Source of the DNA: Acanthaster planci
Lineage: Eukaryota; Echinodermata; Asteroidea; Valvatida; Acanthasteridae
NCBI RefSeq assembly: GCF_001949145.1
Contig: NW_019091358.1
Coordinates: 2,287,553-2,351,552 of the forward strand
DNA: 64,000 nucleotides
Direction of reading: 5' to 3'
The notes under the pieces were generated by a model. It was not told the DNA's origin and searched no databases. It saw nothing but the letters and a program-made list of their open reading frames with translations. Within the stretch, counting starts at the first letter, position 1, and each line of letters begins with the position of its first letter. Positions 27,201-39,833 of the stretch are shown in pieces. The translations under genes and the position numbers were made by a program.

Positions 27201-30200
27201 CAGAAAAGCGCAACCATGATATGCCAGTAAACCTTAGCGATCTCTAGACGAACACCCACGCAGAGAGAATAAGAAGACGAACAAACCCTGCACACAGTCT
27301 GCCGACGGACTTTCCAACTGTGAAACGTAACTGGTTGCGAAATGCATATCTTCTCAAATGGGATAGCTCCGACAGAAATGCAATAGGTCACAATGGGGCC
27401 TGTCACAACAAAATCAATATGCCTAGGTGACCAAAATGTACAATTTTTAGCATTTTGATACTTTGCAATTGATATCCACTTGGACGGATTATTGGCCTGC
27501 TAAACGTCGGTTCAAATTTCATTCGCTTCCCGTATTTTTCTTTGGCCTGTTACTGCAGGGAAAAAGATGCTTAATGGAAGTCTCTCATAAAAAAAATTCG
27601 GGCCAGGACCGCAGTTTGATCCAAGTGAATACATCGTTTGCGGGTACCCTTTTACAACTTAAACAACTTGAAGTACCTTGTTTAAAAACATGATAAATCT
27701 ATATAGTGGGTAGGAACAAGGCAACAGGAAAGAATTGCTAATGACTGAACATCCAACACAATAATCTTACTCCTTGGTCTCACCAAATCCTTATAGGGAC
27801 CATCCCGAAACTCGTGCCGGACAAGTCGTGGACGATTTGTCGCCGATGAGTGAATGGTTGTTTATATTTTGCCTCTGTGCACACAGCAGGTGGCACCATA
27901 TAAGTTGTGCTATGACAGTGTTAAATGCTAGTGCAGTGAGTGTGTCCTTGAGTGACCAGCTTTGCTCAAAACCCCAGAGGGGGGACATTATGCAAACAAA
28001 TTAACTGCATTATTGCGGAGAGATTGCGGACAAGATGGTTAAAAATCCCGCAAATTAACCCTCAACAATGTCCACAACCTGTCCTCAACTTGACTTGGAC
28101 GAATGACCTTATTCCCTCCCGCAACAATACGATCACCTTAATTAATACATTCACACACCCACGTCTCATAATACAACAGATGTGCCCTGACCAGACAGAC
28201 AGAATTCCGCCATTTTGACAATCATACTTTTGGGTGACACTTTACACCGAAAATGATTCAAATTTTAACTGCATGGGTGAGACTACTTCATGCGCCTCCA
28301 TCACTAATGGATAAGTCACCCCTTTCTTAACTCTCTATAAATATTGCCCCAGCCCCAGGGCTCAATATCTCCGATGTCCATCGCTTCTGCCTGGCCTGGA
28401 TTTATGGCTACTAAGGACTGAATTATGGTTTATAAGTTGGCAATAATTTGTGTCGTTAGGAATTCGACCACAGGCTGCCACTAACGGTTGCCTTTAATTT
28501 GAAAACATTTATGCAGTAAGCAGACAGGTAATGGAGCTCGCGTCGTTTGAGCTTGACGCAGTCAACGAGCAACTAACTGATCCATTGTTAACTCCTCAAG
28601 GTGACAACCTACCTCCGAAGGTCTGTGCACAAACGAACCGTGTGCACCCGCTGTGAAATGGATTGATTGGCGAGAGAGATTCGGGTCGAATGGTTAAGTT
28701 ACACTGGCAGAGGTACAAGGGGACAACACGTACATGTCTACAGATACAATGCCCTATACTCAACACTCCGTATTACAACGCAACATGTAACCACTTGAGT
28801 ATTAGCTTGGTCTTTATAAAGCCGTTATCATTAAAAATAAAAATCTGTATTTACGTCGAAGAAGATTACAGTTTTCTTCACGTGAATGGAGATTAACAAT
28901 AAATAATACACAATGAATCAAGCATGTGCACAGTCTTAAAAATATATTTAATATTATGATGTGCTCGCTGCCACCAGCTCTGGTAAATGTCTGTTACATG
29001 TAAAATGTAAATGATGCTTATGAATATTAAAAAGCATTCAGGAAGGAAATAGGGAAAAGCGGCCTCTCGAATTTAGTAAGGTGGAATAATCAACACTTTT
29101 GATCAGTGGGTTGAATGCATTTGGCAACTGTGCCGCACTACGGACCTTAAAATTTGATTACCGTAGCAACCTCAACACTGCATCATATTTTTTCTTAGTG
29201 TTTACGTTACTGAATCTTGCTTAATGTATGATCATATTGACGTTTTCTCTCTGTGTTCTCTTTTCACGTAGACACCCCCCCTTTGAATGAAAAGAAAATT
29301 CAAGGCAAAAAACAAAAAGACTTGTTTCTCAGATGTAAACCGAGACAGATGGCAATGTGTGAAAGAGAATATCACGCATAACCTAAAATCAGATTTACGG
29401 TGTGCAAGTAAGAGAAACGAAACCTTTGGACGTTCCTTATACTCTATGAGCTTCTGTGTCTGCTGGTCCGGAATTTGTCATTATTCTTTGGGCTGTTATC
29501 AACAAATCATGGCCAGGAGCAAATGCCTCACAGATAACGTTTGCGAAGTTTTGTGGTCGGGAAAATGGAGTTTTTCTACACGTAAACATGCAAAGTATAT
29601 ATGCATATCATTTGTATATTTACTATTATATTACATTAAATATGCCCTTAAGTCATTTTCGCCAGGCATGCTCTGGCTTTCGTATTTACAGTTGCTCCAA
29701 CAGCTTTTATCAATTATCAAGAGGTGCCCGTGTCCTGGGTACGTCGAGCAATGTAAAGACGGACACTCAGGCGAAAGTCACGTAGCCAGCACGGATAGTT
29801 TTACCTTTTTTACGCATAAATACACCTGCTCACTTAATTCAAATGAGAGGTCGTATCAGGTACCTTGTTTAAATGGTCGATTCTCCATGGCACTGGTCAT
29901 TGTCAGTTTCACAGGCATTGGAGTGGACCACCCTAACCTAATCTACGGCTGCTGTTTATAATGCTCTAGTATACGCCATTCCACTCATACAATCTGTTTG
30001 TCAGTCCGTTAGTTGTGTCAGTCTCTTTGTCTTTCTGTCTGTCTGATAAGTCCTTCTTATTGAAATCAAAACACTTATAATCATAATCAAATATCATGAA
30101 TTTGCATTTAACATTACTAAATTCAACGACCACTTTAGAACAAACATACACAAACGCGTGAAAATATACAAGAGAAAACGAACCTAGATAAAGGCCTCCT

Positions 30201-31591
30201 CTTCGAAAAAGATAGCTGACTTTTTAGAAGATACCATTATTTTGCCTAACAAACACGCAGACTGTCAAGCTTCGAAGCTGCAATCGTCTCAAATTCAAAA
30301 AAGGAAAAGTGGTTTTTTTTTCTCTCCCTCTTCAAAAGTCGACTCTGAATGCCCTGAGGCTTATATCTAGCACCGAGCGCCAAATTCTACGTCAGAAGAA
30401 TACCCTCTTAAGGCTGTCTTCATTTTGTATTTCTCTCCTGACATCAAGCATTGATTTTACCCGCGCTAGATAATCACCCTTCTATTACTCTGAAGTTGTT
30501 TCAATTTGACAAAAGCCCCCGAAGCTACAGAGCTGCCACAAACTGGAAAATCTGAGCATCCGGCCAGGATCATTTCCCACTTCAGCCAGCGTAGATCTTT
30601 CGAGTCGTAAACAAGAATGCCAAAAGCACTCCAAGGGTAGACTTGTTAATGGAACACATTTCAAACTTCAGAGATGCTGTCGACTTGAGAACAAAAACAC
30701 AAATACATATTGCAATAACACAAGATTAATGTGTACCCACATTCGAATGACGGAAGGCAAATTGGGCGACATCGTTTGGTAAAGCAAGCTCAATCGTGAG
30801 CTTAGTAAGGTCGTGGAATGACGATCTCACCTTTGAGCCATCCAAGATAGCCCTAAAACTAATCTCAAGGGGTTTTGTGCTCAAAGGCAGTGCAAGCCGT
30901 TTATCTGTTGTTCAAAATCCGTTGTTGGTTTAAAATTCCCAGCGTCAAAGCTTCCCTACCTGAAAATACATTCCGCACAGCTAAAAGTGTGAGGAGAAAT
31001 TCCTATCACCCCTTTTGCCTATTGGCTTTGGGGGATTTGGTACCGGACTTGAATGGATGTCATTTTGAGCCCCAAACCTTGCGACAACACCTATATTTGG
31101 CTTGTTGTTAAGGCAATGTGTTTAAGATTTCAAGTCCATTCTTATTCAATGGATCTGGCCATGCAATGGACATGTGTCAGGTTACCAGGTCTGTCATGGG
31201 CAGTCTTATGTTAAGGGCAGAAAGGTGGTTAACTTTCGTATCAATGAGGTAATCTACAGGGTGGCAAATCTGTGTTTCCATGACGGACCGTCTTGGCGAT
31301 TCCAAAAATACATTGACAGGTCCTGGTTAATGGCAAAATGCATCGCACGTGCTCCTCAGCATGCACACTACTATTCCTCATTGCAGTAGACCATTGTGAG
31401 TTCAGTGACATCGTGAGTGGATCAGCTTATAATAAGCTGCAACGTGTCTATCCTGGTTAGAGCTATTCCACAGGTCTACGGCCATTTAAAGTATAGCACT
31501 GTAGTTTTTTACCCCTAAAGCTCATAGAATGATTTTTTTAACAAACTTTTTGTAAGTCTCTCCTTTGTGGGTATATTTCTAAATTCTAATT
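21286..31591. other. Intergenic, no gene recognised
   Basis: This is 10.3 kb downstream of the complete receptor gene (which ends at 31592, minus strand). The longest frame is 224 codons on plus (29287-29961), starting at an ATG. It is Cys- and Ser-rich and irregular, its DNA is AT-rich like the flanks, and no domain or signal peptide is evident. I do not call it. Other frames are shorter and overlap one another on both strands. No canonical polyadenylation signal for the receptor was obvious just beyond 31592. Confidence 0.4.
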
Positions 31592-32193
31592 TTACACGGA
31601 CGACTCTTCCCTAGTGAGGACCTTTGACACCCGGGATGTCGACGGACTCATAGTACTCGTTGATCTGGCTTGTCTGTATGAAAACCTGCAGCATGGTCTG
31701 AAAACTTTTTTGAAGTACTTTTTAAAACTCGTCGTCGTGAAGGCGTAGACGAATGGGTTAACGCAACTGTTGGCGTAGGCAAGGCACAAAGCCACAAATT
31801 CAAGCGACCCCATTAACTGGATACGGGTGAACCGCAGATTGTTGTAATTGACATAGTCGAAAGTCTGCCACATCCGGACGATTTGCGCAGGCGCCCAACA
31901 AATGGCAAAGAGCAACACCACTACAAAGACCATGCGCGTGATCTTCCGCTTGCGTCTGACCGACCTCTCCTGTGCATGCGCGCTCTCTGTCCCCAGCGAC
32001 GTCCTTGTCCAAACTTGGTGCAGAATACTGATGTAGCACACGAGGTTGATGGACAGCGGAAGCACGTACATCGTCATCGTGGCGAAGGTATGGAACACTT
32101 TCTCGGCCAATACGGTTGGGAAAAACGTCTCACATATATTGTGATGCGTAATGTTTGAGTAGATGGCAACAGGGCAGTGAAGCAGAAAAGATG
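31592..32193 (-). CDS. Receptor exon 3 (TM4 end to C-terminus)
   Basis: The acceptor is ttttattatttacag (AG at 32195-32194). The first two bases complete an Ala codon, so TM4 reads through as WAASFLLHCPVAIY, with the Pro at the expected place. ECL2 Cys, TM5, a long basic ICL3, TM6 with CWAP, TM7 with NPFVY, helix 8 and a Ser/Thr-rich tail follow. The stop is TAA at 31594-31592. The final four residues ESSV fit a class I PDZ ligand (S/T-x-hydrophobic). Confidence 0.9.
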
Positions 32194-35100
32194 CTGTAAA
32201 TAATAAAAGGCAGGAAGAATATGAGATGAAATAATACAACGCACTATCATACATATAACTGATTGAAAGCAAACACAGTGTTCCCCTTGTTATTATAGTA
32301 ATTACATCCTTATTTTTGTATTATTAATATTTTAGGGCCTGTTTTCTATTTACAGATTTTACAAGAAGTAAAAAAAGCAGGCCCTTTACAACACGGTGTC
32401 ACAAAATGGATATGTCAAGGTCGGTTTTAATTGGATATGTAGTTTGTTAATTTTTTGTTAAGAGCCTTCACGAAGCATAATGCTCATTTTCCTCATTAAG
32501 CCGAGGATCAACTAGGTGCAAATAATCTACATTGTCCATTAGTACCCACGTTATAATGTGGGGATGCCAATTGTCATATCCCTTTCCACAAATCTCTCCC
32601 AAAGTCACTAACTATGACACTGGTGATTCACATTACAGTGCACCACCAAGAGGTTGCCACGAAGTGGCTTTTTTGAAGTGCACTGCGGGAAATAGAAAAT
32701 TCTATTTGACGGCTGCGGGCGGGAAATTTGAATTATTCACATAAGTTGTCAAGGAAGCAAATTCACCAGTTTATTTCGAATAGCAGTCCTTTCAAACATT
32801 TACTCAGGTTGTCTACTAACATGTGTATACTAGTATATCACGGCAAGACGGCCATGCTTTTGTCACAGTAAATTTTAAAACAAAAATGTGACCCACTCTG
32901 TCAAAATGAGTCACAGGTTGCCTGAGTCACTTTGGAGTAAAAAGTCCTTTAGAATAATTTTGCACAGTGTAAATCAATAGGAACCCACAGCATTTTTCAC
33001 CATAAAGTATCCACTTTCATCAGGATGCCAAACTGAGTGATACATCAAAACAGAAACCTCAATTTGCTCTTTCTAATATTATTGAAAACTCAATAAGTGG
33101 CTCTGGGGACTTATGACTCATTTTTGCAGAGCGGGTCACAAATGGCCTCTCCTTGTCAACCTGATGGCGGAGCACTGTATTGTAGATTTTCCCTATTACC
33201 TCAATCAGTCCAAGCAATAATTAAGCCTAACTAGAAAAATCATTGGTAAATTCATTGTTACATCAAAACTCTGCCCATGAAATGCCTCGATCATCACCTG
33301 CGCTTAAACCACGCTTGGCTGCATTACTTCAATCATATCATGGCTATTACACAAGCAAACAATCATACCCCAAAAAAACCAAAGCAAGACAGACAAATAA
33401 TCGACGAAAATGATCGACGAAAACGACATTGTTGACGGAAGCTTTCCCTTCCGATGTTATTACCTGCCCATATGAACGTGTTGATAATGATGACCTTGCT
33501 GGTGGTCCGGCTTTTTCTGGATTGCACGGCATGGACAATCAGGTTGTACCTGTCGATTGACATTGCTGTCAATGTGCAACACGTTGCCTGCACCATTACC
33601 TGAACGAAAAACATGAACATAGAATCGTTGAAATGAGTAAAGAAATTTCCACCTTCCTGACAAATCAAAAGGAAACCATTTCAGCTAAGAGTTGGATACA
33701 AACACGTGCATTAGGTCTGCTATCAGCATTGTAAGCGTTTCCACTTTTATAACATGATGGCGAGGAGAAGGGGACTGTTTTAATACTGAGGAGGATTTCT
33801 TTGAAAGGTGAATACTTTTAACTTTAAAGTCAAACTGTGATCCGGGGACTTCTGAATGGAAGACTGGTGCTAAGGTCACAGTGGTAGTAACGTGGCCGGG
33901 CTTAATAATGGCACATTGCTAACTTAAGCTGGACTGCTGGGACATCAAAAACCGCTCCCGAGAACGATTTCTCACTCTAGGGTATATACCATGCGCGTGA
34001 TTATGTTCGTTCAGTGAGGCTCTTGTGACAGTAAGAGAATTGTGCCGCCAGCAAAATACTGGATCTATCATGAGAGTCCCTCTAGACGTACTGTAGTCAT
34101 GCATGCGCCCAGCTTCGTCCATAATTTATGTGCGCCTAAGAGTTGACGTCTGGCGTCTCGAAGAAAACCATCTTAATGTGAATTTTTTTAAGTGACAGAG
34201 GCACCAGTATTCTTTGCTTGCACTTGTGCACATTTGCCTGCACCAGCGTACGAAGAAAACTTGGAAGTCTTCCTTAGGTACTGTGCTAAAGTCACACTTA
34301 TTGACATAATTATTATTACTATGAGAAAAAAATGGGGATTTAAGTTCAACATGGACCACTCTATGAAGTCCACTTTCTTCAGGAAAAAAAGCCACGAAAA
34401 CAAAAATGCAACCTTTAGCAATACGGATCCACAACCATCCTGCCACCATCACGTGCAGTTGTGTAAAACTGGTTAGAGAGTCCTATAACAATACGTAATA
34501 TTGATCTATTGAATTTTTACAACTACCAAGTGCTTCGGGTATTTTGTGGATGAAACTTGCCTTGCAACTTATATTTTGTTCTCTGTATTGATAAGGAGCA
34601 ACCAACACATCGGAGCTGGGGGTGGTAATATACACAGTGAGTGTTCTTAATCCTAATTTGACTCCCTTCAGTGACGTAACCAGATTCGGGGGGCTGGATT
34701 TTTTCCCAAAAAACAATTGTCCATTTTTTCATTCTTTCCTTAAATGCTGGTGCTTTTCAATCCATTAAAAAACAGCAACATGGGGGAAACCTGTCTCCCC
34801 ATACATGTCACTTTCGACACCAGGTCTTGCAGACATAACACGAACCTTTCATCACAGAGCTGCGGTAAGCCGGTAAGTTAAGCGTGTGGGCGGTTGGTAT
34901 TTATGGCGCATTTCTGCTTTTTTTCCGAGTATCCTCTGTTTTCTACCCTATCCTCTCTCTGCTTCTTTCTCTACTTCCCTTCCTTCTGTCACTCGGCATT
35001 CCCCTTCCGCCACTGCGTATCGTCTTCCCGTTTCCAGGCCTCTTATTGTATGTCCTTGTTTCACTTACGTTGCGGTTGTCGTTCAATTAATTTGTGAAAC

Positions 35101-37630
35101 TGAGCCTAACATTTCTTGGCCAAGCGTCAGATTGGCTGCATTTGGAATGTGTTATCATCCGAAGAGTGCAATGCCTGCCATGCCCTCGTAACGGACGAAC
35201 TGAATCAACACCTCGTGGGATTTAAATAGGACCAGTTGTCCTTTACAGATACATTAGATGTAAATTTCAAGCCACAGAGAGTTAATTTGACATCTCAGTT
35301 TAGTAGATGTGCTCACGTTTACAGTGTTCAAGCATGATTCAAGACACTCAGGTCCAACGACTTCTTATTAGGAAGACGTTTAGAACAAACATATTTAAGG
35401 ACCAAACTCGATTGGCCGATCTTCAGCTACGACCTAGACGAAATCCAGGTCCGTTTGAAACTTATAGGTGGCTGCTTTTGGAAGTCAACATCAAGTACAC
35501 TGGGGACATTTTAGTGGAAAGTTTTTAGCTCCTACAGCAAGTGTAACTTAAATCAAGTGAATTGCTTCGGCGAGTGAAAAAATGCCTGGGCGAAATAAGA
35601 TGCTAACGATGACTGAACTTGACCGTGTTTTTTCCCCTGGCAGCTAGTGGCCACTTTCACAGGCATTGATATTCAAGAACCTTGATTGCACGCATAGCCC
35701 GTGGCAGATGAAGTGTTCCGTGTCCTCGGCAAATACAGCACTTTTTGGAGTAGTGGGCCTCTGGTTTTTTTGGAGAAAGAGTAGTCAACTTGCCAACGGG
35801 GCACGTCTGCTTGACATTTGGCGCCGTCATTCCAATTGCTGTCAGTCAAATGAATACACAAGATCTTGTCCAAGTTTGCCGGTCGTTTTGCTCGTGTACC
35901 AACCAGAAATTAAAAACAATATTAACTCAAACACTGAGAGCGTGGCGTCAGTTATAACTGAAAGGCTGTTTTGTTTTGATTTCATTTTTAGAAGATTTGA
36001 AAGATGATTACATACATGTACTGAAAATATACTAAAAAAAATGATTCCTACTTTGCATTGTGATAAAGTGGCCGAAACTAAATTACTCAGGCATAAGATA
36101 CGTGTGTTTGATATGCTGGATTGATGATCCTTCAAAGAGTGTGGTCACGTCAATGGCGTCCTTCTGGATCGTAGAACTTATGAGAATTGAAAGTTTCAAT
36201 TTATTTCAAGTATCTCTACTAAAATAAACTATTAGCACTCCTTTATGGCCATAGAAGACAATAACCAGGATTTTCACACGTCTGAGAATACAGGTGTCTG
36301 TGAGATGTTGCGACTTCATATGCGTTGGTTATCCCACGCATAAGAAGGGGATACTTTACGAATCAGATAAACTACTGGTGACTTCATCGCCGTTTTGTGC
36401 CTTGTTTCAAAAACCTATGTGTGTATGGGTAAGCAGATTGATGTGCAACGAACGCCACTTACAGTGTGTGGGATAAAATAACCAAGCAAAAAATGTATAT
36501 TTTGGGCCTAAGAGCGAATTTTCCCAGCTGTCTATGTATCATGTATTCGCACCATTTCTCATTGTCCCCATTCGTTTGGTATGCGTGACAAATAGACAGT
36601 ACATTTGTCGTTTCTCACCCCTGCTCCGTTTTTAATCTTGTGATACAATTGGCATATAATGAATATGTACGAATCAGTAAAGATACCTTTGTCATTTGTG
36701 TGTGTTTCAAAGAAAGATTAGGATAGCAGACTTTCCAATCTGAGCTTCCATCTCAGATAGCTTGTGTTATTATTGAGAATTGGCCAATTCGGAAATCCAG
36801 CATTAGGCTGTGCCCAAATGGAAAGCATGAAAAGCCATTTAGGATATTGAGCGCTACAAATCAGCACTCGGTATCGCAGCCATGCGTCGACTCACACAGT
36901 ACACGTGTTTTATCCGACATAATGTCAGTGCTATCCGGAATTTCTTTGCCTCGTTGAAATGCCGATTTGGCTATGGGACTCTGCAGTAACTCTGGTGGAC
37001 TCAATCTCGAGTGTACATGCTAGTTTTAATTCTTTCGTGCAATGCAGCCGAAACTTCACCCTACACCACCATACTGATACGGGGTAGCCACCTCTGTGGG
37101 TGCATGTAAGCTATGCCAAAAACCGAACTGGACATTAACTTTTTCCCCTATATGGATCGCCCAGAACCCGTGTTCTTGACATAATGGTTTTCAGGGAACA
37201 ACTACAATTAATTTTCTTCATTTTTACTTACATACTGAATGTAGTTGATGGCTTTGCAGGTGGCGGGTACCGGGAACAGTATACCCGCTGCGTAGAGTGC
37301 GGTAGGCAATGTGCACATCACCAAAGTGAAGATGTCTGTGATGGCCAGGTTTGCTATGAAATAGTTAGTCACTGTCTGCATGTCTGGGTGACATACGATG
37401 ATGAAAAGCACTGCAGCGTTGCCGACTAGACCCACAATGGCAAGAAGGACATACATCAATGGGAAGAGAACCTGACTCACGCTGAAAAACATTACGACCC
37501 CAGGGTCATAGGCGAAGTCAGTGTCGTTTACGGAAGAGTCGATTGGGCTTGTAACCCCAGCACCACCCATGACTGCGGTGATGTTACCCTCGTGCCAGTG
37601 GTACGCAACATCTTCGACGTGCGACACCAT
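31592..37630 (-). CDS. Kisspeptin receptor-like GPCR, complete three-exon gene
   Basis: Exons 37630-37232, 33599-33464 and 32193-31592 join in frame to 1137 nt (378 residues plus TAA), close to the roughly 400 of vertebrate GPR54. The product is predicted to be a plasma-membrane receptor for an RF-amide-type peptide. Visible landmarks: TM1 GLVGNAAVLF; TM2 NYFIANLAITD; TM3 Cys then NYIQY-VMVQATCCTLTAMSI with DRY; a TM4 Trp with HCPVAIY; an ECL2 Cys (NICETFF); a TM5 Pro (YVLPLSINLV); basic ICL3 (RRKRKITRM); TM6 ICWAPAQIV; TM7 NSCVNPFVYAF; helix 8 with a CC pair; C-terminus ESSV. The VQATC-TLTAMS-DR stretch after NYIQ is diagnostic of kisspeptin receptors in the family as I know it. Introns are phase 0 and phase 1 with GT/AG ends. 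All key residues are intact and I see no frameshift. Galanin or allatostatin-A receptors are less likely alternatives. It is a paralogue of the left-edge gene. Confidence 0.9.
32194..33463 (-). other. Receptor intron 2
   Basis: The intron is 1270 bp, GTAATA to TTTACAG, in phase 1. No conserved frame, RNA gene or repeat copy recognised inside. Confidence 0.8.
33464..33599 (-). CDS. Receptor exon 2 (TM3 to TM4)
   Basis: The acceptor is tttttcgttcag (AG at 33601-33600) and the exon opens with VMVQATCCTLTAMSIDRYNL, directly continuing NYIQY of exon 1. It ends on IIINTFIWA with a GTAATA donor at 33463-33458, leaving one base (phase 1). The length of 136 bp and the content (DRY box, ICL2, first half of TM4) suit this family. 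The G-protein-coupling motif is DRY, whereas I recall DRW in mammalian GPR54. Confidence 0.88.
33600..37231 (-). other. Receptor intron 1
   Basis: The intron is 3632 bp, GTAAGT to CGTTCAG, in phase 0. Bases 34669-34692 hold a cagtgacgtaaccag-like transposon terminus on the plus strand without a clear partner. The frames at 34126-34452, 34884-35191 and 35666-36135 have no family resemblance and overlap on opposite strands. I see no nested gene. Confidence 0.8.
37232..37630 (-). CDS. Receptor exon 1 (N-terminus, TM1, TM2, start of TM3)
   Basis: The ATG at 37630 (MVSHVEDVAYHWHEGNITAV) is the first in-frame ATG after an upstream stop at about 37756-37754; the frame is open back to that stop but offers only GTG and similar codons. 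Two sequons (NIT, NDT) lie in the extracellular N-terminus. TM1 covers roughly residues 53-75 and TM2 roughly 87-110. The exon closes on CKAINYIQY, then a GTAAGT donor at 37231-37226 in phase 0, exactly the position used in the left-edge paralogue. A spliced upstream exon could still change the N-terminus. Confidence 0.88.
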
Positions 37631-37810
37631 TTGAGCGCTGATCTTGACAAACTCAGTCCACACAAAATTGTTTCCCCCACAGATTGCTGGACTGTTGCTC
37701 TTTCCTAAAACTGTAGCTTTGGTTCTTTTGGAGTACTGGGTAGCTGCTGCAGTTCAACTTTAGTCAAGCTTGGATTCTCTCTCTCTGCAGGGCTTTTAAA
37801 AATGGGGTAA
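37631..37810 (-). promoter_or_regulatory. Possible 5' UTR and core promoter of the receptor
   Basis: On the minus strand the sequence before the ATG holds a TATA-like tttttaaaag near 37800-37790, followed by a CT/GA-rich stretch (gcagagagagagaatcc) and then about 120 bp before the ATG. In-frame stops lie between. This is position and composition only. An upstream non-coding exon with splicing into 37663 or nearby cannot be excluded. Confidence 0.25.
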
Positions 37811-38756
37811 GAAAATGACGAAAGTTAGCCAGAGGGTCTCAAAAGCTGCACACGATCAGCTCCAGAGGTTGGCGAGGGCCTTTTTGCCAAAGAATTTGCT
37901 ACAATGTGCTTTTTGAATGAGCGACTTCTAGGCCTACTGCTCCTAACTTGTAAAACCTAGCACTGACAAAGGACTACAGGCGCCAGAGTAATTAATGCCC
38001 GGGGACACTAGGTGTGTACCATGTGTGCACTTCAACAACTTTTCGTCTGGGGGAAACATCTCATGCAAAGAGAATAGAAACTAATTAATGACCAGAGTCT
38101 CCTATTAAACACTTAAACGGTTTCAGCACTCAAACTAGATTTCAAGTGCGGTTTTAGTGTACAGAGCATTAATGCCTGCGAAATACATTAAGTGGACGGC
38201 GTTGTTACTGACTTACGCTAGACCGAACTCGTTACGCCTTTAATAGTCATGAATCTCTGAAAACTGCCTATGGCCTTAGAACATCTAGCAAAAGATAAGT
38301 ACATTTCAGATTTTTTCTTCTGGAAAAAGTAGACAGGGACCTACTAAGAGAAATTTCCAACCCCAGAAGAACCTTCCATAACTAAAATACCAAGTTCTAA
38401 AGTGATTTCTAAGTAATATTACTTAACTTGCAAAAAAACTTCACACGGGTAAAATCACAAATTAAAAAACGGGTTAACCATTGAAAAAGTATTTACTTGT
38501 AACGAAAACCGCTATCCTTCAAAAGGTTTACACGCTAAGAATATTTCAGAGGGCGCAGAACTGTGTCTCTTCATTGCTAAATTCATTAGCAATCTTCCAG
38601 CACATTAAGCGACCCGTGCTTTACCAATCAGCTGATGTAATGAGGCATGTCTATTGGATCTTGGTGGAAGTAAAAACTGGGAGACATGACATCCTGATTG
38701 TCAGGTACTTGAGTTAATCCTGTGTACCGTATCAAACGTCGAAGTGTTTAGGGCTA
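37811..38756. other. Upstream flank of the receptor, nothing recognised
   Basis: AT-rich sequence with one 78-codon plus frame (38481-38717) of no known resemblance. Confidence 0.35.
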
Positions 38757-38912
38757 TCCGCTCCGAGCAGAAGAAATGAGGGCGTGTGTTGCTTTTGTTT
38801 GTTTGCTTTTGTTCTGTCTGTTCGTTTGTTTGTTTGTTTTTACTCACCGCGCAGGCGTGTCATGAGACACGCAAGTATATGCGCGTTTGACGCGAAACAC
38901 GCTGAGTACGGG
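38757..38912. repeat. Dispersed segment X, copy 1
   Basis: About 155 bp that reappear inverted at 51096-51245. Matching blocks are gctccgagcag, tactcaccg, tgcgcgtttgacgcg and cacgctg-gtac. Within it (38802-38840) is a (TTTG)n microsatellite that the other copy lacks. The GC-rich right part is full of CpG and of inverted acgcg/cgcgt motifs. Confidence 0.65.
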
Positions 38913-38917
38913 TAACT

Positions 38918-39163
38918 GGGCCGTTTTCCAATACTCGACTTGGGCTCCGTCTCAGGCTTGAATGTTTTTTACTTCCTGACTTTGAGGTTGTAAGCGCAAT
39001 TGTAAGTCTGATAGTGCCACAAATCATCAAGCAAAATGCAAACGAGCCAAACATTACAGAACTTCGATCAATTTAAGTTAAATGCTGCAGGCCTACAATC
39101 GGGGATTGGTTTTGCTACACGAAGCCTGAGACGGAGACAAAGTTGACTATTGGAAAATGGCCC
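38918..39163. mobile_element. MITE with 42-bp terminal inverted repeats
   Basis: Bases 38918-38959 and the reverse complement of 39122-39163 agree at 35 or so of 42 positions, including ttttccaata and ctccgtctcaggctt. The element is 246 bp. The interior has no transposase frame, so it is non-autonomous. A target-site duplication is not clear, so the superfamily is left open. Confidence 0.75.
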
Positions 39164-39833
39164 TAATTTATTCCACCATGTATGGTCTTAATGTACATGC
39201 AGAACACGTACGAGAACACGTTAGTAACAACATGTCTTTCTTTTGCCCATTGGGGGTGCACTTCAGCCCCGGGCAGAGAGAGTACCGAAGTGAATACGTC
39301 CCCAACACAATAGTAGAGGGTTTAAGGGTGTGTGGACGATAACGTTGTTCACGTACACAGCGGAAGTTCACTCAAGCAGTCAACACCATTTTAAAAAAAA
39401 AAAACTGTTTCGATTTCAGTTGATACGCGTTCAAGGTGTAGTGACGTCATGTGACGTGTTCGTAATGCATATTCACACACGCACGCCATTTTGAACGATT
39501 ATTAGCTGGCTCGCATGGCGAACCTCCATCGACTCCAAGCACTTCTTTTTGTAATTTTGGCAATGTGTTAGATTATGAGGAATTTATGTTGCTTTGTGAT
39601 CATGGTAATCGTCCCGTGAATGCTGACTTCAATTACAAGAATTACCAGAAAAATTGGCGTTTTCTGTGAACGGCGTGCTCGATCATTGAGTTAAACGGCA
39701 AAAATGCTGTGGACGCGATCTGGATTTTAGCAGTGGCCGGGCCAGAGAGCGCGGGATATGATTGTCAAAATGACGTCATCGCGTCGCAGTCCACGAAGTG
39801 AACACGAACATCTAAATATTCCCTTATGTGCAT

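Noticed and set aside
29287-29961. 224-codon plus-strand frame, the longest in the window apart from the receptor exons
   Set aside because: AT-rich like its flanks, irregular Cys/Ser-rich composition, no domain, signal peptide or splice context. A second frame overlaps it. One frame of this length by chance is unlikely but not excluded; it would need transcript evidence.
34669-34810. Transposon starting at cagtgacgtaaccag in receptor intron 1
   Set aside because: Terminus-like on one side only; no convincing partner end found.
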